From: Rhodobacteraceae bacterium UBA6273
Lineage (GTDB): Bacteria > Pseudomonadota > Alphaproteobacteria > Rhodobacterales > Rhodobacteraceae
Reading direction: 5' to 3'
Assembly (NCBI GenBank): GCA_002440625.1
Contig: DJUV01000046.1
Coordinates: forward strand, 1-12,730
DNA length: 12,730 nt
Program-made: the position numbers and the translations under genes
Part shown: positions 1 through 7,714 of the stretch, in pieces
Layout: every line of letters begins with the position of its first letter
Numbering within the stretch: position 1 is the first letter of the stretch
Notes under the pieces: generated by a model
Databases searched by the model: none
The model's input: only the letters and a program-made list of their open reading frames with translations
Told to the model about the DNA's origin: nothing

Positions 1-28
1 TGTCCGGGCGGCGGTCAAGGGGGAGAGG

Positions 29-66
29 CCGGGGGTTTCACACCCCCGGACCCCCGTGGAGTATTT
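29..66. terminator. Strong hairpin plus C-rich tail, probable terminator or intergenic repeat
   Basis: A perfect 8-bp stem (CCGGGGGT at 29-36, ACCCCCGG at 42-49) closes a 5-nt loop. It is followed by CCCCCGTGGAGTATTT at 51-66. The element lies just past the stop of the leftmost minus-strand gene and may also end a plus-strand gene outside the window. There is no classical T run on either strand; the nearest is the short TATTT on the plus strand. From memory, hairpins followed by a CCCCCGTGGAGTATTT-like tail recur in Rhodobacterales intergenic DNA, but I could not check this. Bases 1-28 show nothing recognisable. Confidence 0.5.
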
Positions 67-84
67 CAAACAACGAAGAAGCCC

Positions 85-944
<860 letters not shown>

Positions 945-948
<4 letters not shown>

Positions 949-2360
949 CGGGGGAGCATGTCCGTGAGGCGCAGGGCGGCGATCCGTTCGACCTGGGCGC
1001 AGGCTTCGGTGAATTCGGTCTCGTTGTCCTGCTCAAGCCGGCGGCGGAAGGCATCGAGGATGGAGGCCTTGGTGTTGTCGCGGACGGCGATGATGAAGGG
1101 AAAGCCGTGGCGCGCGACATAGGCGTTGTTCAGTTCGGTGAATTCGGTCCGCTCGGCGTCGGTCAGGGCGTCGAGGCCGGCGGAGGCCTGCTCGGCGGTG
1201 GAACTTGCCGTCAGGCGTTTCGCGGCGGCAAGCTTGCCGGCGAGGTCGGGGTGGGCGGTGAGGACGCCAAGCCTTTCGGCGCGACTCGCTGAGCGGAAGA
1301 CGCGGGCAAGCGCGCTCCAGAGACCCGCCGCCGTGTCATGCGCCGGGCCGAGTTCCAGCGCCCAGCCGCGTTCGGCGATCCAGGGGGAATGTTCAAAGAC
1401 GCCGCCGAAGCGGGCGGTGAAGCCCGCCTTGTCCATCTGGCTCGGCCGATCATGGCGGCGCGGCGGATGGGTTTCGGCCCAGTGCCGGGCGATGTCGAGG
1501 CGGCGCGGGAACCAGACGCCCTTGTGCCCCTTCGCATAGTCGAGGAAACGCTTCAGCCCCGCCATCTTGCCGGGCCGGCCGATCAGGCGGCAGTGAAGGC
1601 CGACGGACATCATCTTGGCCGCCCCCGCCTGCCCCTCGGCATAGAGGACATCGAAGGCGTCCTTCAGGTACTGGAAGAACTGCTCGCCGGTGATGTAGCC
1701 TGGCGCGGTGGCGAAGCGCATGTCATTGGCTTCGAGCGTGTACGGGATGACGAGCTGGTCGCGGTCGCCGACCTCAAGCCAGTAGGGCAGGTCGTCGTCA
1801 TAGGTGTCAGAGACCCAGTCAAGGCCGGCTTCCGCCGTCAGCCGTACCGTGTTGACCGAACAGCGCCCGGTGTACCAGCCGGTCGGGCGGCTTCCTGTGA
1901 CCTCGGTATGAAGGCGGATCGCCTCGGCGATCTGGCGGCGCTCCTCCTCCTCCGGCATGTCCTTGTGTTCGACCCATTTGAGGCCGTGGCTCGCAATCTC
2001 CCACCCCGCCGCCTTCATCGCCGCGACCTGTTCGGGCGAGCGGGCGAGCGCGGTGGCGACGCCGTAGACCGTGACGGGGATCTCCATGCCGGTGAACAGG
2101 CGATGGAGCCGCCAGAAGCCGGCGCGCGCGCCGTAGTCGTAGATCGATTCCATGTTCCAGTGGCGCTGGCCCGGCCACATCGTCGCCCCGGCGATGTCGG
2201 ACAGGAAGGCTTCGGAAGCGGCATCGCCATGCAGGATGCAGTTTTCGCCGCCCTCTTCGTAGTTGAGGACAAGGCTGACGGCGATCTTCGCCCCGCCCGG
2301 CCATTTCGCATCGGGCGGGTTGGCGCCGTAGCCGATCATGTTGCGGGGGTAGCGGTTCAT
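945..2360 (-). CDS. puuE: Bifunctional PuuE-type allantoinase / OHCU decarboxylase fusion
   Basis: This is a 471-aa two-domain enzyme. Residues 1 to about 300 are a PuuE allantoinase of the polysaccharide-deacetylase fold, with the family hallmark NYEEGGE at 33-39 and SHG at 124-126. Residues about 307-469 are a UraD-type 2-oxo-4-hydroxy-4-carboxy-5-ureidoimidazoline (OHCU) decarboxylase. It has FEHSPWIAE at 322-330 (H324 the likely catalytic His), HPDLAG at 370-375 and HGFPFIIAV at 418-426. The decarboxylase makes (S)-allantoin and the allantoinase opens it to allantoate, so the fusion joins consecutive steps. The start has AGAAAGG at 2367-2373, 6 nt upstream. It is cotranscribed with the aminohydrolase gene (4-bp overlap) and lies divergent from uraH, which supplies OHCU. 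Fusions of this kind are known in alphaproteobacteria. PuuE enzymes are reported to act without a metal, unlike the amidohydrolase-type allantoinases. Confidence 0.95.
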
Positions 2361-2509
2361 GCCGGGCCTTTCTGGAACTGCGATGAGGTTAGCTTCCGAT
2401 TGCCGGAGATATTATCAAGAAAATCCTGAAGTACCTGACGTGAAATCCGACGGTCGCCTTTGCCGCCTGTCCCGGTAAGGTGGTTTTGAATGCGACAAGG
2501 GGGCGCGGC
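2361..2509. promoter_or_regulatory. Divergent promoter region between puuE and uraH
   Basis: These 149 bp separate the divergent starts of the allantoinase fusion and uraH, so both promoters must lie here or inside the genes. On the minus strand a GATAAT (ATTATC on plus, 2411-2416) could be a -10 box for puuE, but I find no convincing -35 upstream of it. I see no clear operator palindrome. Near the plus-strand gene, AAGGGGG at 2497-2503 is the Shine-Dalgarno of uraH. Confidence 0.4.
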
Positions 2510-2869
2510 ATGGCCGAAGGCTATCTGACGACACATGTTCTCGATACCGCGCGGGGTCTGCCTGCAGCGGGGCTTCGGATCGCGCTTTACGAGGTCGGCG
2601 GCAATTCGCACCGAAAGATCACCGAAATGGTGACGAATGCCGACGGGCGGACCGATGCGCCGATCCTGCCGAAGACGGCCTTCAAGACAGGCCGCTATGA
2701 GCTTGTCTTTTTCGCGGGCGAATATCTTGACCGCACCGGGGCCGCGCCGGAAACCCCTCGCTTTCTCGACGAGGTGCCGATCCGCTTCGGGATCTCGGAT
2801 GCGGCGGCGCACTACCATGTGCCGCTCCTCCTCTCGCCCTTCGGCTATTCGACCTATCGCGGAAGCTGA
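2510..2869 (+). CDS. uraH: 5-hydroxyisourate hydrolase (transthyretin-like)
   Basis: This 119-aa enzyme hydrolyses 5-hydroxyisourate, the product of urate oxidation, to OHCU. OHCU is the substrate of the UraD domain encoded divergently next door. The N-terminal [10 protein letters not shown] and the C-terminal YSTYRGS are the two signature ends of the family; the YRGS tail forms part of the active site in the tetramer. The length is typical. I chose the ATG at 2510 because it has AAGGGGG at 2497-2503 in front and gives the normal N-terminus. The in-frame GTG at 2480 would add ten unconserved residues. The sequence shows no signal peptide, so a cytoplasmic location is expected. The stop lies only 4 bp from the stop of the convergent exporter gene. 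Confidence 0.95.
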   Translation: MAEGYLTTHVLDTARGLPAAGLRIALYEVGGNSHRKITEMVTNADGRTDAPILPKTAFKTGRYELVFFAGEYLDRTGAAPETPRFLDEVPIRFGISDAAAHYHVPLLLSPFGYSTYRGS

Positions 2870-2877
2870 GCCCTCAG
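2866..2877. repeat. Short palindrome containing both convergent stop codons
   Basis: CTGAG-CC-CTCAG is a perfect 12-bp inverted repeat. The uraH stop (TGA, 2867-2869) and the exporter stop (TCA on plus, 2874-2876) sit symmetrically in its arms. As RNA it would form only a weak stem, so it is at best a poor terminator. No other terminator is visible between these convergent genes. Confidence 0.4.
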
Positions 2878-3494
2878 GCGGCGCGGCTTGACCAGAAGAA
2901 CCACAGCGCCACCAGCGCCAGCGAGGCGGAGAGCGCGCGGCGGATCATGCGGCTGCGGCCGGGATCGCCGAGAAGGGCATTGGCGGAACCGGCGAGGGTG
3001 ACGATGCCGGCGTGGATCAGCGTCGCCACGGCGACATAGGCGGCAGTCAGGATCAGGGTTTCGCCAAGGACCGGGGCGCCGGGATCGGTGAAGCCCGGCA
3101 GGACGGCGACATAGAAGATCGCGGCCTTGGGGTTGAGAAGGTTGGTGACAAGACCGCGCCGGAAGGCACGGGCGAGCGTGATGTCGCCATCGCCACTCCC
3201 GGCGCCGTCCCCGGCATCGCGCCAGCCGTCCCAGGCGAGCCAGATGAGATATAGCACCCCGCCCCAGCGCAACGCCTGATAGAGCGCGGGCGTGGCGGCG
3301 ATCAGCGCGGCAAGGCCGAAGGCGGCGGCGATGCCGATGAGCGCGAGGCCAAGCGCCACCCCCGCCACGGCGGCATAGCCGGGCCGGCGCCCTTCGGTCG
3401 CGGCGACAAGCGCCAGCCAGGCCATGTTGGGGCCGGGCGTCAGCTCGATCAGTGTTGCGGTCAGGACGAAGGCCGGAAGGCCCGCCGGCAGCAT
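2874..3494 (-). CDS. LysE/RhtB-family amino-acid (or metabolite) exporter
   Basis: This 206-aa, very hydrophobic inner-membrane protein has about six predicted membrane segments (roughly residues 4-30, 40-66, 72-90, 115-135, 145-170 and 186-203). Features of the LysE/RhtB superfamily are the early TPGPNM at 19-24 and NPKAAIFY at 121-128. The loop around 93-104 is short, polar and rich in Gly and Asp. The family exports amino acids or related small molecules by proton exchange. The substrate cannot be read from the sequence. The start lies 4 bp after the hemF stop, so the two are probably one transcript, although no functional link to haem synthesis is evident. Coding density, length and motif positions all look intact. 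Confidence 0.87.
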   Translation of the reverse strand: MLPAGLPAFVLTATLIELTPGPNMAWLALVAATEGRRPGYAAVAGVALGLALIGIAAAFGLAALIAATPALYQALRWGGVLYLIWLAWDGWRDAGDGAGSGDGDITLARAFRRGLVTNLLNPKAAIFYVAVLPGFTDPGAPVLGETLILTAAYVAVATLIHAGIVTLAGSANALLGDPGRSRMIRRALSASLALVALWFFWSSRAA

Positions 3495-3498
3495 CGCG

Positions 3499-4416
3499 TC
3501 AGACCCATTTGGCCAGCGGCGGCAGGCTCATGAGCACGGCGCTGGCGTCATGGCCGGATTCAAGCCCGAACTTTGTGCCGCGGTCGTAGACGAGATTGTA
3601 CTCGGCATAGAGACCGCGATGGACCAACTGCGCATCGCGATCCGCTTCCGTCCAGGGCGTATCGCGCCGCCGCTCCGTCACCGGCAGGAAGGCGGGCAGG
3701 AAGGCCAAGCCGACATCGCGGGTAAAGCCGAAATCCCGGTCCCAGTCGCCGGTGTGCAGGTCGTCGTAGAAGATGCCGCCGACGCCGCGCGCCCGGCCCC
3801 GGTGCGGCACGAAGAAATACTCGTCGGCCCAGGATTTGAAGCGGGTGTAATAGCCGGGGTCGTGGCAGTCGCAGGCCGCTTCCAGCGCGGCGTGAAAATG
3901 TGCGGTATCCTCGGGGTATTCGATGCAGGGATTGAGGTCGGCACCGCCGCCGAACCACCAGGCATGGGGCGTCCAGAACATCCGCGTGTTCATGTGGACA
4001 GCGGGGGCATGGGGGTTCTGCATATGGGCGACAAGGCTGATGCCCGAGGCCCAGAAACGCGGGTCCTCGGCCATGCCCGGCACGCCGCGCGCCGCCATCG
4101 CCGCTTGCGCCCGCGGACCGAGCGTGCCGTGGACGGTCGAGACATTGACGCCGACCTTTTCGAAGACGCGGCCGCCGCGCAGCACGCTCATCAGCCCGCC
4201 GCCCGCGTCCGATCCATCCTCCGAGGCGCGGCGCGTCTCCGTCACCTCGAACCGGCCCGGAGGAAGGCCGGCGTGAGGGCCGCCCTTCTGGCTGTCTTCA
4301 AGCGCCTCGAATGCTGCGACGATCTCATCACGCAGCGCTCGGAACCAAGCAGAGGCCTGCTGTTTCCGGGTTTCGCAATCCTGGCTCACCTGCGCCTCCG
4401 TCGGGCTCGTCACCAT
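3499..4416 (-). CDS. hemF: Oxygen-dependent coproporphyrinogen III oxidase
   Basis: This 305-aa enzyme oxidatively decarboxylates two propionates of coproporphyrinogen III to vinyl groups, giving protoporphyrinogen IX, with O2 as electron acceptor. Family hallmarks run in order: VHMNTR at 140-145, WWFGGGADLNP at 153-163, RGVGGIFYDDLHTGDWD at 210-226 and the C-terminal YAEYNLVYDRGTKFGLESG at 270-288. It is full length for bacterial HemF. The stretch before about residue 20 is poorly conserved and the Shine-Dalgarno is weak (TAGG close to the ATG), so the exact start is slightly uncertain. It is followed 4 bp later by the LysE-type exporter gene. I found no clear FNR box in the 103-bp divergent gap upstream. 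Confidence 0.97.
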   Translation of the reverse strand: MVTSPTEAQVSQDCETRKQQASAWFRALRDEIVAAFEALEDSQKGGPHAGLPPGRFEVTETRRASEDGSDAGGGLMSVLRGGRVFEKVGVNVSTVHGTLGPRAQAAMAARGVPGMAEDPRFWASGISLVAHMQNPHAPAVHMNTRMFWTPHAWWFGGGADLNPCIEYPEDTAHFHAALEAACDCHDPGYYTRFKSWADEYFFVPHRGRARGVGGIFYDDLHTGDWDRDFGFTRDVGLAFLPAFLPVTERRRDTPWTEADRDAQLVHRGLYAEYNLVYDRGTKFGLESGHDASAVLMSLPPLAKWV

Positions 4417-4457
4417 CGCCTAGCAGTTTTGCCGCGCCCCTGCCAGCGTGACTCCAT

Positions 4458-4486
4458 TTGGCGGAACGGGGCAGTGGCTGTAGAGT
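4458..4486 (+). promoter_or_regulatory. Candidate sigma-70-type promoter for the lipoprotein pair
   Basis: TTGGCG (4458-4463) and TAGAGT (4481-4486) are separated by exactly 17 bp. Each matches four of six consensus positions. Transcription would begin near 4493, leaving a leader of about 27 nt before the ATG at 4520. The position in the 103-bp divergent gap fits, but the match is only moderate. Confidence 0.4.
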
Positions 4487-4519
4487 CGCCGCATCGTACC
4501 TTGTGATGAGTCGAACACC

Positions 4520-4924
4520 ATGTTGACGCTGCGCGCCCTCCCCCCGGCCATCGTTCTTCTTGCCGTACTGTCCGGTTGCGTGAACAGCACCGGCAATTGT
4601 CCGAAAGCCGATACTCGCGACGAAGAGCGCGAATTGCGCACCGTCGAGAGGCTGATCCGCGACACCCGCACCGGGATGGCGCGGGGTTACCGCGAGGAAA
4701 CCACCTATGACAGCGGCGGCGGCTTCGTGAACTTCTGCCTTGGCGGCATCAATTCCAATGTCGGCGTCTCGGTTTGCGGCGATCCGTCGCGGCGGAAGAC
4801 GGCGGTGCCGATTGACGCGGCAGCGGAAGAACGCAAACTGGCGGCACTCGAAGCCCGGCGCAGCGCGCTGATTTCCGAGATCAGCGCAAAATCGGCTGCC
4901 TGTGCGCCGGCCGGAGGAGTTTGA
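4520..4924 (+). CDS. Small four-cysteine lipoprotein, first of a tandem pair (function unknown)
   Basis: This 134-aa protein has a lipoprotein signal peptide: hydrophobic residues 8-19 end in the lipobox LSGC with C20 as the lipidated cysteine. The residue after it is Val, so nothing signals inner-membrane retention. The mature part has two charged, probably helical stretches (about 33-60 and 101-124) around a Gly-rich middle. Four further cysteines are C27, C73, C86 and C128. It is a paralogue of the next gene: RTVERLIRDTR-to-RGYRE and EERKLAAL-x-x-RR segments occur in both, and the cysteines fall in the same order. No Shine-Dalgarno is visible before the ATG. I do not recognise a characterised family. 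From memory, similar small proteins occur widely in Rhodobacterales, sometimes under misleading names. It probably sits in the periplasm, anchored to a membrane. Confidence 0.85.
   Translation: MLTLRALPPAIVLLAVLSGCVNSTGNCPKADTRDEERELRTVERLIRDTRTGMARGYREETTYDSGGGFVNFCLGGINSNVGVSVCGDPSRRKTAVPIDAAAEERKLAALEARRSALISEISAKSAACAPAGGV
4913..4919 (+). promoter_or_regulatory. Ribosome binding site fixing the start of the second lipoprotein
   Basis: GGAGGAG ends 6 nt before the ATG at 4926, inside the last codons of the first lipoprotein gene. This favours 4926 over the in-frame start at 4902, which would put eight charged residues ahead of the signal peptide. Confidence 0.75.
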
Positions 4925-4925
4925 C

Positions 4926-5321
4926 ATGCGGCTGCTTCCGCTCCTTGCCCTGCCGGTTCTCCTCACCGCTTGCGGTACGCCGCAGGAGCAGTGCATCCGC
5001 CCCTACACCAAGGAACTGCGACAGGTGGATGCGCTTATCGCCGAAACGCGGGCGAACCTTGCGCGCGGTTACGGCTACCGCGAGGACAGGGTGACGGATT
5101 GGGACTATGAGCCCTGCTACTGGGGCCGTACCGTCTCACCGGGCGGTATCAGCAGCAGGTCGATGTGCTGGGAACCCTATGAGCGCACGGTACGCACCGC
5201 GGTCGCCGTCGATCCCGCCTCGGAGGAGCGCAAGCTCGCCGCGCTGACGCAGCGCCGCACGGCGCTGGCCAAGCGGGCGGGGCCTGCCATCGCGGCCTGC
5301 AAGGCGGCGTACCCCGAATAG
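4926..5321 (+). CDS. Small four-cysteine lipoprotein, second of a tandem pair (function unknown)
   Basis: This 131-aa lipoprotein starts one base after the stop of its neighbour. Its signal peptide is MRLLPLLALPVLLTAC, with lipobox LTAC and C16 as the lipidated cysteine. The mature part carries C23, C64, C81 and C125. The distance from the lipid cysteine to the next one is 7 residues, as in the first paralogue. Shared stretches are KELRQVDALIAETR...ARGYGYRED (29-54) and SEERKLAALTQRR (99-111), with predicted helix in both. The middle (55-85) is aromatic and Gly-rich and differs from the first copy. Four equally placed cysteines suggest two disulfides in the periplasm, which is inference. The gene ends 13 bp short of the convergent SDR stop. 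Function is unknown. Confidence 0.87.
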   Translation: MRLLPLLALPVLLTACGTPQEQCIRPYTKELRQVDALIAETRANLARGYGYREDRVTDWDYEPCYWGRTVSPGGISSRSMCWEPYERTVRTAVAVDPASEERKLAALTQRRTALAKRAGPAIAACKAAYPE

Positions 5322-5335
5322 ACTAGGGGCGCCTT
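5301..5335. terminator. Bulged hairpin between convergent genes, possible bidirectional terminator
   Basis: AAGGCG (5301-5306) and CCCC (5312-5315) pair with GGGG (5326-5329) and CGCCTT (5330-5335). This makes a ten-pair stem with a 5-nt bulge (5307-5311) on one side and a 10-nt loop. The structure spans the stop of the second lipoprotein gene and reaches the stop of the SDR gene. There is no T run, so termination is uncertain. Confidence 0.4.
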
Positions 5336-6144
5336 CAGTAAGCGGGTGCAGCGGCCGGATCGAGAAGACTGCGCCCGCCGTCGACGGTCAGGATTTGGCC
5401 GGTCATGAAGCTTGATCCGTCCGAGGCGAGGAAAAGCGCCGTCTCGACCACTTCGGACGGCGAGGCGATCCGCCCGAGCGGGGTCCGCGCGATGATCTCG
5501 TCGCGCCAGTCCGGGTTTTCCTTCAGCGTGGTGTAGAGGCTCGACGTCAGCACGCTGCCGACCGCGATGCCGTTGACGCGGATACGTTCCGGCGCCAGCG
5601 CCAGCGCCAGCGAGCGTGTCGCCTGTTCAAGCGCCGCCCCGGCGACGGAATAGGCCAGAAGCTCCGGCTGGCTGCGCTGGGCGGCCAAGGGCGAGATGTT
5701 GATGATCGACCCGACCGGGCCATCTTCGTTCCCGTCGCGCTCGGCCTGGGCGATCATCCGCTTCGCCGCCGTCTGCGACAGGCGCAATGACACCATGAGG
5801 TTCTGTTTCAGCAGCGTCTCGACGCTCTGGTCCTCGGGGCTGAGGGGGTCGGTCAGCATGAAGTTGCGGCTGGCGTTGACGAGGATGTCGATCCGGTCAA
5901 AGGCATCCACCGTCGCCGACAGGAGGTTCGCCACCGCAAGCTTCTGGCAAAGGTCGCAGTTGAAGGCGCGGAGCGAGCTTGCCTCGCCGCCAAGCACCTT
6001 AAGTTCCTCGGCCAGAAGTTCCTCATCGGAATCCGCCAGCATGACCTTCGCGCCGCGATCCATGAAATGGTGGGCGATGGCGAGACCGATCCCGCTTGCG
6101 GCCCCGGTGATGATGGCCGTCTTGCCGGCGATGGAAAGCGACAT
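5335..6144 (-). CDS. SDR-family protein with a degenerate catalytic tetrad
   Basis: This 269-aa protein has the classical short-chain dehydrogenase fold. The nucleotide-binding motif TGAASGIG is at 13-20, an acidic D38 at the end of beta-2 may favour NAD(H), a cytosolic CD pair is at 63-64, and the C-terminal TGQILTVDGG is at 248-257. The usual catalytic residues are not all present. N115 and Y165 are kept, but the position 13 residues before the Tyr, normally Ser, is P152 (codon 5689-5691). The Lys of YxxxK is G169 (codon 5638-5640). The structural NNAG motif is also altered to N90-A-S-R. GGAGA lies about 9 nt before the start. It may be a pseudo-enzyme, a binding protein, or an SDR using another mechanism. 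No substrate can be assigned. It lies downstream of the rsmC-like gene with a 53-bp gap. Confidence 0.88.
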   Translation of the reverse strand: MSLSIAGKTAIITGAASGIGLAIAHHFMDRGAKVMLADSDEELLAEELKVLGGEASSLRAFNCDLCQKLAVANLLSATVDAFDRIDILVNASRNFMLTDPLSPEDQSVETLLKQNLMVSLRLSQTAAKRMIAQAERDGNEDGPVGSIINISPLAAQRSQPELLAYSVAGAALEQATRSLALALAPERIRVNGIAVGSVLTSSLYTTLKENPDWRDEIIARTPLGRIASPSEVVETALFLASDGSSFMTGQILTVDGGRSLLDPAAAPAY

Positions 6145-6197
6145 GGGGGATACATCTCCGAAACTGCGCAGCGGCAGGTTGGTGGACTTTCAGCCTC

Positions 6198-7193
6198 TCA
6201 GCCGAGGCGGCGCGATACGCGCGCGGCACGCAGAACCTTGAACCCGTTGTCGCCGCCGACCTCCTCAACCTCGCGGAAGCGCTGCGACAAAGCGCCTTCG
6301 TAAGGCAAGTGGCGATTGGCGACAAGCCAGAGCGTTGCGGAAGGGGCAAGCCGGTCGGCGGCGGCGGCGATGAAGGCAAGGCCAAGCGCCGGTTCGGCGG
6401 CGCGGCCGGTATGGAAGGGCGGGTTGGTCACGATGGCGTCGTAAAGCGCCGCAGGGCGGAAGTTGGTGGCGTCGGCCCAGTGGAAGGCGGCACGCGGATC
6501 GGTCACGTTGCGGCGCGCACAGGCAAGGGCCAGATGATCGGCCTCTATAAGGTCAAGCGTCTCGATCTCGGCGCGCGCGAGGATCTGCGCCGACAGCCAG
6601 CCCCAGCCCGCCCCGAAATCGGCGACCCTGCGCCCGAGCCGGGCGGGCAAGGTCGCGGCGAGGAGTGCTGAGCCACGATCAACCGCCTCGGCGGAGAAAA
6701 CGCCGGGGCGGGTGACGAAGCCCCGCGCGGGGGAAAGATCGCTGGCTCGCCAGTCGGCGAAGACCTCATCCGCAGGCCGGTCGAAGCCGAAAATCTTGCC
6801 ATGCGCCTTGGCGATGGGCGGGGACGCCGGCGCCCGCGCGCGGATGTCCTTCAGCATGGTGTCGATGCCGTCGGTCTTCTGGCCGTCGATCCAGACCGGA
6901 CCGCCGGGCATGACATGGGCGGCAGCCATTGCCACCGCATCACGGGCGGCGCCACGGGCGCGGGGCAGGAAAACCACTGCCGCCGCTGCTTCGGGCAGGC
7001 CCCCGCAATCCGGCGTGGTGCGATAACCGCGCGCCTCCCAGGCATCATGATCGGGGCGGAAGCCCTGGACGATCCGCACCCTTTCGCGCGGCAGCACCGA
7101 AAGATCATCGCCCGACCGCGCCCCGACGACGAGGATGTCGCCCGAAGCGGGCAGGGCGCCATCAAGCGCGATTGTCAGGCGGGACGCGGACAT
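6198..7193 (-). CDS. rsmC: RsmC-type 16S rRNA (guanine-N2) methyltransferase
   Basis: This 331-aa SAM-dependent methyltransferase probably forms m2G1207 in 16S rRNA of the 30S subunit. The N-terminal half (about 1-150) is the degenerate MTase-like domain of RsmC. The catalytic half has PGVFSAEAVDRGSALL at 163-178, motif I DFGAGWG at 192-198, the SAM-ribose acidic residue E217, and catalytic NPPFHTG at 257-263. It also has the RsmC-like VANRHLPYE at 291-299 and the end GFKVLRA at 317-323. The close match of both the PGVFS and HLPY segments favours RsmC over other N2-guanine methylases. The gene starts 18 bp after clpS with no visible Shine-Dalgarno, so it is probably read from the clpS transcript. 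A looser annotation would be class I SAM methyltransferase. Confidence 0.88.
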   Translation of the reverse strand: MSASRLTIALDGALPASGDILVVGARSGDDLSVLPRERVRIVQGFRPDHDAWEARGYRTTPDCGGLPEAAAAVVFLPRARGAARDAVAMAAAHVMPGGPVWIDGQKTDGIDTMLKDIRARAPASPPIAKAHGKIFGFDRPADEVFADWRASDLSPARGFVTRPGVFSAEAVDRGSALLAATLPARLGRRVADFGAGWGWLSAQILARAEIETLDLIEADHLALACARRNVTDPRAAFHWADATNFRPAALYDAIVTNPPFHTGRAAEPALGLAFIAAAADRLAPSATLWLVANRHLPYEGALSQRFREVEEVGGDNGFKVLRAARVSRRLG

Positions 7194-7211
7194 GGCGGGG
7201 GCCCGGCGGCC

Positions 7212-7532
7212 CTATTCCTTTTCCATGGTGCATTGCAGCGGATGCTGGTGGCGGCGCGCGAAATCCATCACCTGCGCAACCTTCGTCTCCGCCACCTCGA
7301 AGGAAAAGACGCCGACAACCGCGAGGCCCTTCTTGTGGACCGTCAACATGATCTCGAAAGCCTGCGCATGGGTCATGCCGAAGAAACGTTCAAGGATATG
7401 CACGACGAATTCCATCGGCGTGTAATCGTCGTTGAGCAGCAGCACCTTGTAGAGCGGCGGGCGCTGGGTCTTGGCGCGCGTCTTGGTGAGGACCGAGGCG
7501 TCGGGGTCATTGCCGTCTTTGCGGTCCGTCAT
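7212..7532 (-). CDS. clpS: ATP-dependent Clp protease adaptor ClpS
   Basis: This 106-aa adaptor recognises destabilising N-terminal residues and delivers such proteins to the ClpAP protease. The flexible N-terminal tail is followed by the conserved core [18 protein letters not shown]. With this start, the N-degron pocket residues fall at N34, D35, D36, M40 and H66, the numbers used for the E. coli protein. [20 protein letters not shown] and the final CTMEKE are also typical. The frame stays open upstream to 7652, so starts at 7574, 7595 or 7631 are possible. None has a clear Shine-Dalgarno, and a TATATT (plus AATATA, 7611-7616) may be the -10 box of its promoter, which would rule out the longest. 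clpA is not next to it; the following gene is the RsmC-like methylase. Confidence 0.93.
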   Translation of the reverse strand: MTDRKDGNDPDASVLTKTRAKTQRPPLYKVLLLNDDYTPMEFVVHILERFFGMTHAQAFEIMLTVHKKGLAVVGVFSFEVAETKVAQVMDFARRHQHPLQCTMEKE

Positions 7533-7714
7533 GGTCAGCGGCAGCAAGGGCAAGTCGAGGAACTCCACGGTCATGGGCAGGGGATTCGCAAGCATCGGGA
7601 CTGGACCCACAATATAGGTGCAATCGCGCATGAGAAAAGGGTTGCGTTGCACAGACTTGATCCCGCCCTGCCGCCGCGCGACACTATGCCCCCCGCACCC
7701 GGACTGGACCGGCC

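Noticed and set aside
1338..2429. Long open frame of 363 codons on the plus strand opposite the allantoinase fusion.
   Set aside because: It is a high-GC shadow of the real gene: its translation is Arg/Gly/Asp-rich with no motif, and the opposite strand encodes conserved PuuE and UraD domains throughout.
2480..2509. Upstream GTG start that would lengthen uraH by ten residues.
   Set aside because: The ATG at 2510 has a good Shine-Dalgarno and gives the normal family N-terminus.
3424..4506. Long open frame of 360 codons on the plus strand opposite hemF.
   Set aside because: It is a shadow of hemF and part of the exporter gene. No family features are visible and it spans the hemF promoter region.
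7533..7652. N-terminal extension of ClpS by up to 40 residues.
   Set aside because: The extra residues do not resemble ClpS, no Shine-Dalgarno marks those starts, and a possible -10 box lies within the stretch. An intermediate start cannot be excluded.
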